From: SHXR01 sp046160305
GTDB lineage: Bacteria > Pseudomonadota > Gammaproteobacteria > Burkholderiales > SG8-39
Direction: 5' to 3'
Assembly (NCBI GenBank): GCA_046160305.1
Contig: JBJXGX010000176.1
Location: forward strand, 1 to 64,000
Length of the DNA: 64,000 nt
The notes under the pieces are model-generated. The model made no database searches. It worked only from the letters and a program-made list of their open reading frames with translations, and was not told the origin of the DNA. The position numbers and the translations under genes are program-made. Position 1 is the stretch's first letter, and every line of letters begins with the position of its first letter. This document shows, piece by piece, positions 16,352 to 24,981 of the stretch.

Positions 16352-17284
16352 TCACACCTGAAGCTGGGAGGAGACGAGCAACTGGGTATAGGGATGCTGC
16401 GGGTCTTCGAGAATCCGATCGGTGAGCCCCGCCTCGACCACCGATCCACGCTGCATCACCAATGTTCGATGCGCGAGCACGCGTGCGACGGCCAGATCGT
16501 GCGTGACGACGACCACGGCCAAGCCGAATTCGCGGCACAGCCTGCGCAGGAGATCGAGAATGCGCGCCTGGACCGAGACGTCGAGGCCGGCGGTAGGCTC
16601 ATCCATGTACATCAGCTTCGGGTGGGTGACGAGATTGCGCGCAATCTGCAAGCGTTGTTGCATGCCACCCGAATAGGTGGCGGGAAGATCGTCGATGCGG
16701 GTTGCATCGATCTCGACCTTGCGCAGCCATGCGCTCGCTTCGTCGCGGATCCTGCCGAAATGACGGAGTCCCTGCGCCATCAGGCGCTCGGCGATATTCG
16801 CTCCGGCACTGACGTTTTGACGCAACCCGTCGCGCGGATTCTGGTGCACGAAACCAAGCTCGGTGCGCATGATGGCCCGCCGTGTGCGCTCGGGTACGGC
16901 GTAGAGATCGAGGGTATCGCCTGGCGCCCGACTGAACCGAACGGACCCGCGATCGGGCCGCAAGAGACCAGCAAGAGACATAATGAAGGTCGACTTCCCC
17001 GATCCGGATTCGCCGACGATCGCGATGACTTCTCCAGGCCATACCGCAAGCGATACATCGAAGCATCCGCGTTGATCCCCATAGTCCCTGGTCACTGCGT
17101 CGGCAACGAGAAGGGGGCTGTCGCTTGCAATCGGCAGCGACTGGTCGGATGAGCGCGCAAGACGCGCATCGTGCACTGGTGCAGGTGTTTCGGGATCGAT
17201 GCTCCACTCCAGGCGAACCTCGGGCCGGCTCACGGGCGCGGACATGCGACCGGCATTGGCGTTACGGTCTGCAAGCCAGGTCAT
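16352..17284 (-). CDS. phnK: C-P lyase complex ABC-type subunit PhnK
   Basis: ABC-type subunit that binds the C-P lyase core through PhnJ. Walker A GESGSGKST is near residue 90, with the signature YSGGMQQRLQIARN, Walker B YMDEPTAGLD and VTHDLAVAR. At 310 aa it is some 50 residues longer than usual, because family similarity begins only near residue 57 (LLVADAVTRDYG). The ATG at 17284 lies one base after the phnJ stop; ATG 17245 is the alternative start and shortens the extension to about 44 residues. The proline- and serine-rich extension may be unstructured. Confidence 0.9.
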   Translation of the reverse strand: MTWLADRNANAGRMSAPVSRPEVRLEWSIDPETPAPVHDARLARSSDQSLPIASDSPLLVADAVTRDYGDQRGCFDVSLAVWPGEVIAIVGESGSGKSTFIMSLAGLLRPDRGSVRFSRAPGDTLDLYAVPERTRRAIMRTELGFVHQNPRDGLRQNVSAGANIAERLMAQGLRHFGRIRDEASAWLRKVEIDATRIDDLPATYSGGMQQRLQIARNLVTHPKLMYMDEPTAGLDVSVQARILDLLRRLCREFGLAVVVVTHDLAVARVLAHRTLVMQRGSVVEAGLTDRILEDPQHPYTQLLVSSQLQV

Positions 17285-17285
17285 G

Positions 17286-18218
17286 TCATTGTTCTTCCTG
17301 ATATATGGATCCTGCACTGTTCGCGGCACGGCGCACACCGCAGAAATCGGTGTCCGAACAAATGAACGCGCGCCCGCCGTGATCGTCGGTCACGATTTCA
17401 TCGAGGAAACTTTCCCGTGCGCCGCAGTGGACGCACTGCTGGGTCCAGCGCTGGATCTCGAACGGGTAATCGTCGAAGTCGAGGCTGCGCACGGTGGTGT
17501 GCGGTGGAATCGCGTAGATGCGTTTTTCCCGCCCGGCACCGAACAGATGGAGCGCCGGACTGTTGTGCAGCTTCGGGTTGTCGAACTTCGGGATCGGGGA
17601 CGGTGCGGTGAGGTAGCGTTCGTTCACCATCACCGGGTAGTCATAGGTGGTCGCGATGTGTCCATGGCGTACGATGTCTTCATACAGCTTCACATGCATG
17701 AGGCTGTAGTCGGCCAGCGCGTGCAACGCGCGGGTCTCGCGCCGGCGCGGTTCGAGTTTCTGGAGCGGCTCGGGGAGCGGAACCTGATAGACCATGATCT
17801 GGTGCGCGGTGAGCGGTGCTTCCGGAATCCGATGGCGCGTCTGAATGATCGTGGCCTCGCCGGTACGCGTGGTCGTTCGCACACCGGTGGTCCGCTGGAA
17901 GAATCGCCGGATGTTGACGGCATTGGTCGTGTCGTCGGCACCCTGATCGATGACCTTCAGCACGTCATCCGGCCCGATGATCGCGGCGGTGATCTGCAAG
18001 CCACCCGTGCCCCATCCATACGGCAGCGGCATTTCACGACTGGCGAACGGCACTTGATGACCTGGAATCGCGACGGCCTTCAACATCGCGCGACGAATCA
18101 TGCGTTTGGTCGACTCATCGAGATATGCGAAGTTCCACGCGCCGACCAGGTCCGTGGCGCGATGACTTTCGCTCGTGGCGCCAACGTCTTCCGCTGTTCC
18201 GAACGCTGTCGTGGTCAT
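17286..18218 (-). CDS. phnJ: C-P lyase PhnJ (radical SAM)
   Basis: Catalytic subunit that breaks the C-P bond of ribosyl-1-phosphonate-5-phosphate by radical SAM chemistry. Its unusual CX2CX21CX5C motif is intact: Cys262 and Cys265 (CVHC), Cys287 (FICSD) and Cys293 (DTDFC). The first three fit the iron-sulfur ligands and the last the thiyl-radical cysteine of the E. coli enzyme. Other features are WNFAYLDE near residue 28 and GYGWGTGG-like PYGWGTGGLQ near 66. Length (310 aa) is slightly above E. coli PhnJ. It overlaps phnI by 4 bases. Confidence 0.95.
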   Translation of the reverse strand: MTTTAFGTAEDVGATSESHRATDLVGAWNFAYLDESTKRMIRRAMLKAVAIPGHQVPFASREMPLPYGWGTGGLQITAAIIGPDDVLKVIDQGADDTTNAVNIRRFFQRTTGVRTTTRTGEATIIQTRHRIPEAPLTAHQIMVYQVPLPEPLQKLEPRRRETRALHALADYSLMHVKLYEDIVRHGHIATTYDYPVMVNERYLTAPSPIPKFDNPKLHNSPALHLFGAGREKRIYAIPPHTTVRSLDFDDYPFEIQRWTQQCVHCGARESFLDEIVTDDHGGRAFICSDTDFCGVRRAANSAGSIYQEEQ

Positions 18219-19348
18219 GCGAGCGATTCCTGCGCCATGTTGTCCGGGAGCGCATTCAAGTCAGCCTTTGATACGGCCCCCTCGGCATGCCTCTCGCGAT
18301 GCATGCGGCGCACAAGCTCCAGCTCCGCTTGAAAATCGACGTAATGCGGGAGCTTCAAGTGCTGGACGAAGCCGGACGCCTCCACATTGTCGCTATGCAT
18401 CAGGACGAACTCTTCTGACTGGGCAGGCGCCTCCGCGTTCTCGCCGAGCTCGGTTGCACGCAATGATCGATCGACGAGGGCCATCGCCATGGCCTTTCGC
18501 TCGGCGTGGCCGAACGTCAATCCGTAGCCGCGGGTGAATCTCGGCGGCTCGTCGTGCCTGCCGTGGAACTGGTTGACCATCTGGCATTCGGTGACGGTGA
18601 TCTCACCGATCACCACCGCGAAGCCCAGTTCATCGGGAACCAACTCGATCAGGACGGCGCCGTGCCGGATCTCCGCGGCGAATGGGTGATTGCCGCCATA
18701 GCCGCGCTGCGTCGAATAAGCCAGGGCGAGGAGAAATCCTTCGTCGCCTCGTGCCAGGTTTTGCAGCCGGAGTGATCGGCACGCCGGAAATTCAAGCGGA
18801 TCACGCGTCAGGTCCGGTGGCTGCGAGGACGCGTCTGCGGTGCGGGCCGATTCGATCAATCCTTCATCGCCGAGCAGCGCGGTCACCGCCGGCGTCGGCG
18901 TGCAGGTTGCTGCCGCCTCGGGCGCGGGCGGCACCTCGTGGGATTGCTGGAGAGAGAAATCGAGCAGGCGTTGCGTGTAGTCGTGACTCGCCCCGAGAAT
19001 CTGACCACCCGGCAGGTCCTTGAAGGTTGCCGAGATGCGTCGGGCGATGCGCATCGCCGATGTGTCGATCGGCAGCGCTCCCCCGAACCGGGGCAGCGTG
19101 GTCCGATACGCGCGGACAAGAAAGATCGCCTCGACCAGATCCCCGGACGCCTGCTTGATGGCAAGTGCCGCCAATGTGCGGTCGAAGAGGGCGCCTTCGG
19201 TCATCACCCGATCCACCGCGAAGCGAAGCTGCGATTCGATCTGCTCGATCGTCAATTCGGGGATCGCGGGGTTACCGCGACGCTGTTCCTCAAGCAGGTG
19301 TGCGGAATTGAGAATCGCCTCTTCGCCACCTTTGACCGGTACATACAT
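18215..19348 (-). CDS. phnI: C-P lyase core subunit PhnI
   Basis: Core subunit of the C-P lyase complex (377 aa); with PhnG, PhnH and PhnL it exchanges the phosphonate for adenine on ATP. The start at 19348 (MYVPVKGGEEAI) matches the typical PhnI N-terminus; the open frame extends about 130 codons further but only across phnH. Features include PELTIEQIESQLRFAVDRVM-like region (core IEQIESQLRF), ILGASHDYTQRLLDF and HVKLPHYVDFQAE-like LKLPHYVDFQAELE near the end. It starts 4 bases after the phnH stop. Confidence 0.93.
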   Translation of the reverse strand: MYVPVKGGEEAILNSAHLLEEQRRGNPAIPELTIEQIESQLRFAVDRVMTEGALFDRTLAALAIKQASGDLVEAIFLVRAYRTTLPRFGGALPIDTSAMRIARRISATFKDLPGGQILGASHDYTQRLLDFSLQQSHEVPPAPEAAATCTPTPAVTALLGDEGLIESARTADASSQPPDLTRDPLEFPACRSLRLQNLARGDEGFLLALAYSTQRGYGGNHPFAAEIRHGAVLIELVPDELGFAVVIGEITVTECQMVNQFHGRHDEPPRFTRGYGLTFGHAERKAMAMALVDRSLRATELGENAEAPAQSEEFVLMHSDNVEASGFVQHLKLPHYVDFQAELELVRRMHRERHAEGAVSKADLNALPDNMAQESLA

Positions 19349-19352
19349 TGCG

Positions 19353-19976
19353 TTACGCCGCCACGATGTGCGTGGTCCGCGGCAGGCCGCAGAGCGCGCG
19401 GCCATTGGTGAACACGAGATCCACTCCCGCGGGAAATCGATGGTGATTGACCGTCCACTGGGCAAGGAATGTTGCAGGGAAGGAGGGATCGTTCGCTCGA
19501 AAGGCGCCCAACCGGATTGTTCCGTCGATGCCCGGGCCGCGTGCAGCCCAGTTCTTCGCGCCGTCGAGCGATGTGACCGAGACATACACGGTTGTCGAAT
19601 GCTCGGGGGCGTCGTCCGTGCCGACTGCGAAACTGCCAAGCTCAGGGACCGCATCGTCGCTGCCGATAAACGCGAACGACGCATCCCGCGGATCCCGCAC
19701 CCGCGGGGCACCGGTGTGGAACCGAATAAAGCTCTCGACGGCATTGCTACGCAGGCTCGGACTCAACCAGATCGACGTATCCCGATCGAGCAAGGTCAAC
19801 ATGATCGCGGCCATCGCGTCGTCAAGACCGCGCGGTGCGTCGTGTTCGGCGCGGACGTCCCGCACCGTTCCGGGTCGGGCGAAGGCATCCAACAGGGCCC
19901 TGAACGTTGCCTGCGCTGCGAAAACGGGACGCTCGAATCCTGTTGCAACCGTGGCGAGATCGGGTGCCGCGATCAT
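19353..19976 (-). CDS. phnH: C-P lyase core subunit PhnH
   Basis: Core subunit, 207 aa, normal for the family. Recognisable elements are the N-terminal FRALLDAFARPGTV, WLSPSL, FRANDPSFPATFL and GVDLVFTNGRALCGLPRTT, cut here to its conserved end LCGLPRTT. PhnH forms part of the PhnG2H2I2J2 core. The start overlaps the phnG stop by 4 bases (ATGA). Confidence 0.92.
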   Translation of the reverse strand: MIAAPDLATVATGFERPVFAAQATFRALLDAFARPGTVRDVRAEHDAPRGLDDAMAAIMLTLLDRDTSIWLSPSLRSNAVESFIRFHTGAPRVRDPRDASFAFIGSDDAVPELGSFAVGTDDAPEHSTTVYVSVTSLDGAKNWAARGPGIDGTIRLGAFRANDPSFPATFLAQWTVNHHRFPAGVDLVFTNGRALCGLPRTTHIVAA

Positions 19977-20461
19977 TGCGATCGCACCATCGTGAAGAAC
20001 TCGGCGCGCGTGGCGGCTGCCTTCCGTGCTTCTGTTGCATCGCGGGAGCGCAGGGCCTCTGCCAACGGGCGGATGACCTGAATGTCGATCACAACCGCGG
20101 TCTCTGGATCTTGCGCCGCCGCATCGATCATCGCCGCTACTTCAGCATGTCGATGCGAGCGCCCCGCCACATAGCCGATCCCGACGATTGGGCCCGACGG
20201 CGCGATCCATCGCAGCGCGCAACGCGTGACGGTCACTTCGCCAAGATTGAAGGCGTCGCCCGATCCGCCGATGCGACCACGCACCATCGACAATCCAGTC
20301 TCCGGTCGACGCAGCCACTCGACTCGTGGTTTGAGCTGGAGCGCAGTCCAACGCGCCTCGACCTCCGCGAGCGTCGTTCGTGCGACGATCGCCATGGCGC
20401 GCTGGCGTTGGGCAACGGGCGATGCGGAAGGCATTGGATCCGGATGGGCTAGCGTCGGCAT
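19973..20461 (-). CDS. phnG: C-P lyase core subunit PhnG
   Basis: First gene of the C-P lyase operon, 162 aa. The family start RQRAMAIVART lies at about residue 18, then EWLRRPETGLSMVRGRIGG, FNLGEVTVTRC and GRSHRHAEVAAMIDA. The N-terminus has about 15 extra residues before the conserved region, so ATG 20434 (MPSASPV) is a possible later start. A Pho-box-like repeat lies about 50-65 bases upstream. No phnF repressor gene precedes it. Confidence 0.92.
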   Translation of the reverse strand: MPTLAHPDPMPSASPVAQRQRAMAIVARTTLAEVEARWTALQLKPRVEWLRRPETGLSMVRGRIGGSGDAFNLGEVTVTRCALRWIAPSGPIVGIGYVAGRSHRHAEVAAMIDAAAQDPETAVVIDIQVIRPLAEALRSRDATEARKAAATRAEFFTMVRSQ

Positions 20462-20509
20462 GAACGTAGGAATGGAATGCTGGTTTCGTGGTCAACTTAC
20501 GCCGTCAAC

Positions 20510-20527
20510 ATGACGGGTCGATTACAT
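20510..20527 (-). promoter_or_regulatory. Putative PhoB box for phnGHIJKLM
   Basis: On the minus strand ATGTAAT and CCGTCAT are separated by 4 bases (11-base phase), each matching CTGTCAT at 5-6 of 7 positions. It stands 49-66 bases before the phnG start. Position and phase agree with the other four sites of the island. Confidence 0.5.
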
Positions 20528-20534
20528 GCTGTTC

Positions 20535-20780
20535 ATGGCGGCTTCTCCGTTTATCGTTATCGCGATAGCGCCACACATGATCGTGAGGGACGAATAACTC
20601 GGCACGAAGGACAAGTTCTGGTGTCGTGTTCCGGCGCCGTCGGGAAGTGTCCAATGGCTGCTCAAGCTGCCGCGTCGGGAACCGGGCAAGGCAGAGCATC
20701 TCGCCGAGAAGATTGTTTTCGAGATCGGTTCGCGATCACCTTTATGGTTGATCGCGGACTCGCAGGATTGGGAATCCTGA
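20535..20780 (+). pseudogene. Relic of a HipA-like kinase, N-terminal fragment
   Basis: An open frame from the ATG at 20535 is broken by TAA at 20595-20597, directly before LGTKDKFW, and ends at 20778. The text LGTKDKFWCR, WLLKLPRREPGKAEHLAEK and IVFEIGSR matches the N-terminal part of HipA-like kinases, where the usual pattern is E-LGTK-KFW, then FK-R, GE-WAEKI and E-A. The TAA sits where a glutamate is expected (GAA to TAA). After IVFEIGSR the similarity stops and about 17 unrelated residues follow. Clearly non-functional; the rest of the kinase is absent. Confidence 0.55.
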
Positions 20781-20812
20781 AGGTGTCCTTCGGCGAATAA
20801 TCGGAGCAGTCC

Positions 20813-22410
20813 ATGAGCTCATTCGGTATCGGTGCGTCGACGCTCCGGCGTGAAGACCTTCGGCTGCTCACCGGCCAGGGTATGTATAGCGACAATCGCA
20901 GCGCGCCGGGACAGACCTACGCTGCGTTCGGGCGCTCGCCGCAAGCGCATGCCGACGTTGATTCGATCGACGGCGCGCAGTCGCGTGCGATGCCGGGTGT
21001 CGTTGGCGTGTTCACGGCGCAGTATCTCCTGGCCGATAAGATCAGACCCGTGCCGACGATGCTCGCCGACCGCAAGGGCGGCATCACCAACCGCGACGGC
21101 ACGCCGTTCGCCGAACCCGGCTGGTTTGCCCTTGCGACAGACCGGGTTCGATACGAAGGTGAAGCCGTGGCGATCGTGATCGCAGAGACGCCGTTTGCCG
21201 CGCAGGACGCCGCCGAAGCGGTGATCGTGAGCTATCGGGAGCGTGCGGCCATCGTCGAGGCTGATCGCGCCGACGTTCGCCCCGCCCCGCAACTGCTCGA
21301 TTACGCCGATCGCGATCGCGCGTACGACTGAGAATGCGGAGATTCACCGGCAACCGCGCGGGCGATCATCTGCTTGACGGCGAGCTTGTGCTCGATGCCG
21401 CCCGTCGTGTCACGGCGCTGCGCGTGTATTCGACGACCAATCTGGGCGCGCATTTCACGCCGACGATTCCGTACTCGACGGTCTCGAACATGGAGCGCAT
21501 TATCTCAAGCCTTTATGCCATTCCGGCGATCCATCTGCATATCGAGGGACGGTTCACCAACACGGCGCCGAACAACGTGTGGCGTGGCATCGGCCGGCTC
21601 GAGTGCGTCTATACGGTGGAGCGACTGATGGAGCGGGCGGCACACGACACCGGAGGCGATCCGGTTGCGCTTCGTCGCATAAACATGGTACTGGCCGCGG
21701 CGTTTCCCTGTCGCACCGCGACCGGCGCGTTGTACGACGCCAGCGATTTTGTCGCGCGATTGGAGGAAGCGGTGAAGATTGCCGATGTGATCGGATTCGC
21801 GGCGCGGCGAGCCGCGACAGAAAAGGAGGGCAGATTGCGGGGTCTCGGATTCGGGCCTTATCTCGAAGGCACCGGCGGATCGCCGGAGGAGCTCGCCGAG
21901 GTGCGCGTGTATCCCGATGGCCGTGTCGAGGTGCCGGTCGGCGGCCAATCATAGGGTCAAAGCCATGAGACCGTCTTTGCGCAAGTGGTCGCCGAGCAGC
22001 TCGCCGTTCCGTTCGAGGCGTTACGCATCGTGGCCGGTGACACCGACAAAGTAGCCAAGGGCGTGGGGACGTTTGCCTCGCGCTCGATTGTGCGAGCGGG
22101 TGCGGCGGCGGTCGAGGTGTGCGAGGTCGAGGTGGACCCAGAGACCGGGCTTGTGCAGATCGTCGCGATGTCGGTGGTCGATGATTCCGGCCACGCCGTG
22201 AATCCGATGGTGGTGTACGGCCAGATGTATGGCGCGGTGGTTCACGGCATCGGGCAGGCGTTACTCGAGCGCACGGTCGGCGCACCGGCGGCGGTGATTC
22301 ACGCGATCCTCGATGCGCTACGGCCGCTTGGGGTCAAGCATCTCGACATGCCGGCGACGCCCGAGACCGTTCCGCGCGCGATCGCGACGGCAAAAGCCAC
22401 ACGCGGCTGA
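20813..22410 (+). pseudogene. Decayed molybdenum hydroxylase large subunit (CoxL/XdhA family)
   Basis: Three fragments follow each other: an N-terminal part (20813-21331), a middle part in another frame (21334-21954) and a C-terminal part in that second frame after an in-frame TAG (from 21955). The start SSFGIGASTLRREDLRLLTGQGMY-type text (core RREDLRLLTGQG), VRYEGEAVAIVIAET, RFTNTAPNNVWRG, RTATGALYDASDF and VDDSGHAVNPMVVYGQMYG is plain CoxL. Against the usual length near 780 residues, a large block is missing after residue 172 and others before the C-terminus (GIGQALLE joins directly to AAVIHAILDAL). An intact relative stands at 51880-54252. Confidence 0.85.
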
Positions 22411-22468
22411 TGCATGGGCTTGCGCGTGTCGTAAAGCGCCAGACTTGACGCTTCGAAGAGGCGTCGCC

Positions 22469-23434
22469 ATGAAATCCATCGCCCGACTGAGTGCCGTGTT
22501 TCTGTTTGCTGGCGGGTCGCTCGCGCACGCGCAAGCCTGGCCCAACAAGCCGATCAAATACATCGTCAACTTCGCCGCCGGCGGGACGACCGACATCCTC
22601 GCCCGCATGATCGCGCCAAAGCTCGCGGAGGCGCTTGGCCAGCCGGTGGTGGTGGAGAACAAGCCCGGGCAGGCGGGTTCGATCGGTGCGGCCGAGCTGG
22701 CGCGCGCCGCGCCCGATGGCTACACCGTCGGCTCGGGCACGATCAGCTCCCATGCGATCAATGTATCGCTCTACTCGAAGCTGCCGTACGACGTGTTCAA
22801 GGACTTCGCGCCGATCACGATGATCGCGACCTTGCCTAACATGTTGGTCATTCACCCGAGTATTCCGGCGAACAACGTGCAGGAACTGATCACCTTCCTC
22901 AAGGCCAATCCGAACAAGCATTCGTTCGGCTCGGCAGGCAATGGCACATCGCAGCATATGTCGGGCGAGTTGTTCAAGACCATGACCGGCGTGCAGATGC
23001 AGCACATCCCCTACAAGGGCAGCGGCCCGATGATTCCCGATCTGCTCGGGGGCACGCTCTCGATGAGCTTCGAGAATCTGACCACCGCCTACCCACCGGC
23101 AAAACAGGGCAAGCTGAAAGCGCTTGCGGTCACCAGCGCCAAGCGTTCGTTCATCGCGCCTGAAGTGCCGACACTCGCCGAATCGGGCCTCTCCGGTTAC
23201 GACATCAGTTCGTGGCAGGCATTCTTCGCGCCCGGTGGCACGCCCAAGCCAATCGTCGATCGCCTCTATGCCGAGACCGCGAAGGCGCTCAAGGCGCCTG
23301 ACGTCATCATGCGCCTGCAGGATCTGGGATTGGATGCAGGCGGCACGACACCAGATGAATTGACCGCCAAGCTGCGCGATGACATCCCCCGGCTGGGCAA
23401 GATCGTGCGCGATTCGGGGGCGAAGGTGGACTGA
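22469..23434 (+). CDS. Bug/TctC-family periplasmic binding protein
   Basis: Tripartite-tricarboxylate-type solute-binding protein, 321 aa, with a signal peptide (residues 1-22, ending AHAQA). Family features: WPNKPIKYIVNFAAGGTTDILAR, cut here to its core FAAGGTTDILAR, VVVENKPGQAGSIGA, GYTVGSG, FGSAGNGTSQHMSGELFK and PYKGSGPMIPDLLGG. Such proteins are amplified in Burkholderiales and bind carboxylates and other small acids; no cognate permease (TctA/TctB) is nearby, as is common. ATG 22469 is chosen to place the signal peptide first. Confidence 0.9.
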   Translation: MKSIARLSAVFLFAGGSLAHAQAWPNKPIKYIVNFAAGGTTDILARMIAPKLAEALGQPVVVENKPGQAGSIGAAELARAAPDGYTVGSGTISSHAINVSLYSKLPYDVFKDFAPITMIATLPNMLVIHPSIPANNVQELITFLKANPNKHSFGSAGNGTSQHMSGELFKTMTGVQMQHIPYKGSGPMIPDLLGGTLSMSFENLTTAYPPAKQGKLKALAVTSAKRSFIAPEVPTLAESGLSGYDISSWQAFFAPGGTPKPIVDRLYAETAKALKAPDVIMRLQDLGLDAGGTTPDELTAKLRDDIPRLGKIVRDSGAKVD

Positions 23435-23689
23435 GCGAAAGGCGTGTCGCGCTACCCGGCACGCAGTCGATCGCCGCTCGAACCCTCTTGTCAATGTCGC
23501 GGGAGGTAGTCGGTCACGTTTCGTTTGGGACCGGTCGATTTCGGTAGCCCGCAGCCCAATCGCTGTTCGCGCGCTGTACGCGCGTCGAAATTCCTCTAGT
23601 ATGTTCCCTGCGACCAACTCCGTTGAAATGGAGAGGAAACGCGTTGCTGCGCGAGCCAACGAACAGGGAGCAATCCCCGGAGGTGGACC

Positions 23690-24847
23690 GTGTCTTTGCC
23701 GCGCACGAAAGTTCTCTTGCTTGCCTGTGGCGCATTCGTCCTCGTTGCAATGGGCGCCCATGCACAGCAGAACGAGATCCACGTCGGGCATATCTCATCG
23801 ACCACCAATCCGGCGTCGAATGACAACGCCCGCAATCTGAGTTTCGGATACCAACTTTACTTCGACTTCATCAACGCGAATGGCGGGTTGAACGGCCGCA
23901 AGCTTCGGCTGGTCCATCGAGACGACAATCTGAACGCGGGGAGAATGGTCGAGATCACCCGTGAGCTGATCGCGGATCCCGGCATCATTGCCTTGGTCGG
24001 ATTCCTCAATACCGCTGGATTGACCGAGATCGCACGGCAGGACATTCTCGGCAAGAGTGGAATCGCAATGATCTCGCCACTCCAGGGCAACCGGGAGATC
24101 GTCAGTGCCGAGAACATGTTTCCGTTCCGGTCCGGGTACGAGGTGGAGTTGAGGGCCCTGATCGAGGAAGCGAAGACGACGCATAAGCAGCGTCTGGCGA
24201 TCGTCTTCATGAATATCGCGTTCGGGCCGAGCCAGGCACGCTACGCGGAGCAGGTGGCAAAGGAGTTCGGACTGGGCATCGCCACCTATCTTGGCTATGA
24301 GGTGGCGCCCGACAAATCCGAGGCCAGCATTCGCGAGGCCATTGTCGAAGTTGAGAAGAGCCGCGCCGATGCCGTACTCCTCGTCGCCGCCGGTCGCGGC
24401 GCCTTCGACTTCATCAAGGGTTTGCGCGCAACGCCGGTGGCCACTATCCAGATCTACGGGATGTCCGTCCTGCAGGCCAACGACCTGATCAAGTTCTCGG
24501 GTTTGGAGGCCGCCAAAGGCGTCATCATCTCGCAGGCCGTTCCGTACCCATTCTCCGGTGTCCTGCCGGTCACGCGTGAGTTCCTGCGTCTCATGCAGGC
24601 GCGCGCGCAGACCGACCAAGCAATCAATTTCCAGACGTTCGAAGGATTTCTGGGCGCCAAGATCACCGTGGAGGCATTGCGGCGTGCAGGCCCTGTTCCC
24701 ACGCGCCGCAAAGTAATCGATGCGCCAAAAGGGATGGGAGAGTTTGATCTGGGCGGGGTCAGCGTCGAGTACACCCCCACTGTCCGGAATGGTTGGCGCG
24801 GGGTGGACATGACGATCATCGGGTCGGGGGGGCGCTTGTTCAAATAG
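23690..24847 (+). CDS. Type-1 periplasmic binding protein, LivK-like
   Basis: Branched-chain-amino-acid-type binding protein (Periplasmic_binding_6 fold), 385 aa. A signal peptide covers residues 1-25 (ending AHAQQ). Features: VGHISSTTNPASNDNARNL, YFDFINANGGLNGRKLRLV (core INANGGLNGRK), GFLNTAGLTEIA and FEGFLGAKITVEAL. The start is GTG after GGAGGTGG. No permease or ATPase follows, so it works with a distant transporter or as a sensor input. Specificity unknown. Confidence 0.85.
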   Translation: MSLPRTKVLLLACGAFVLVAMGAHAQQNEIHVGHISSTTNPASNDNARNLSFGYQLYFDFINANGGLNGRKLRLVHRDDNLNAGRMVEITRELIADPGIIALVGFLNTAGLTEIARQDILGKSGIAMISPLQGNREIVSAENMFPFRSGYEVELRALIEEAKTTHKQRLAIVFMNIAFGPSQARYAEQVAKEFGLGIATYLGYEVAPDKSEASIREAIVEVEKSRADAVLLVAAGRGAFDFIKGLRATPVATIQIYGMSVLQANDLIKFSGLEAAKGVIISQAVPYPFSGVLPVTREFLRLMQARAQTDQAINFQTFEGFLGAKITVEALRRAGPVPTRRKVIDAPKGMGEFDLGGVSVEYTPTVRNGWRGVDMTIIGSGGRLFK

Positions 24848-24981
24848 GACACGCATCACGCCACGAACCCGTTCGATGCTACGTGGACATCGCCTCGGTA
24901 ATGCGAAAAGCATGCTGAACGCGGCGGAGCGCATTTGATTGAAGGGGGCGCATCACACAGATGCATGTCACACTTTGTCCC

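Noticed and set aside
22334..23791. 485-residue open frame on the minus strand
   Set aside because: It lies opposite the Bug gene and has arginine- and histidine-rich text without any family motif. High GC makes such antisense frames common.
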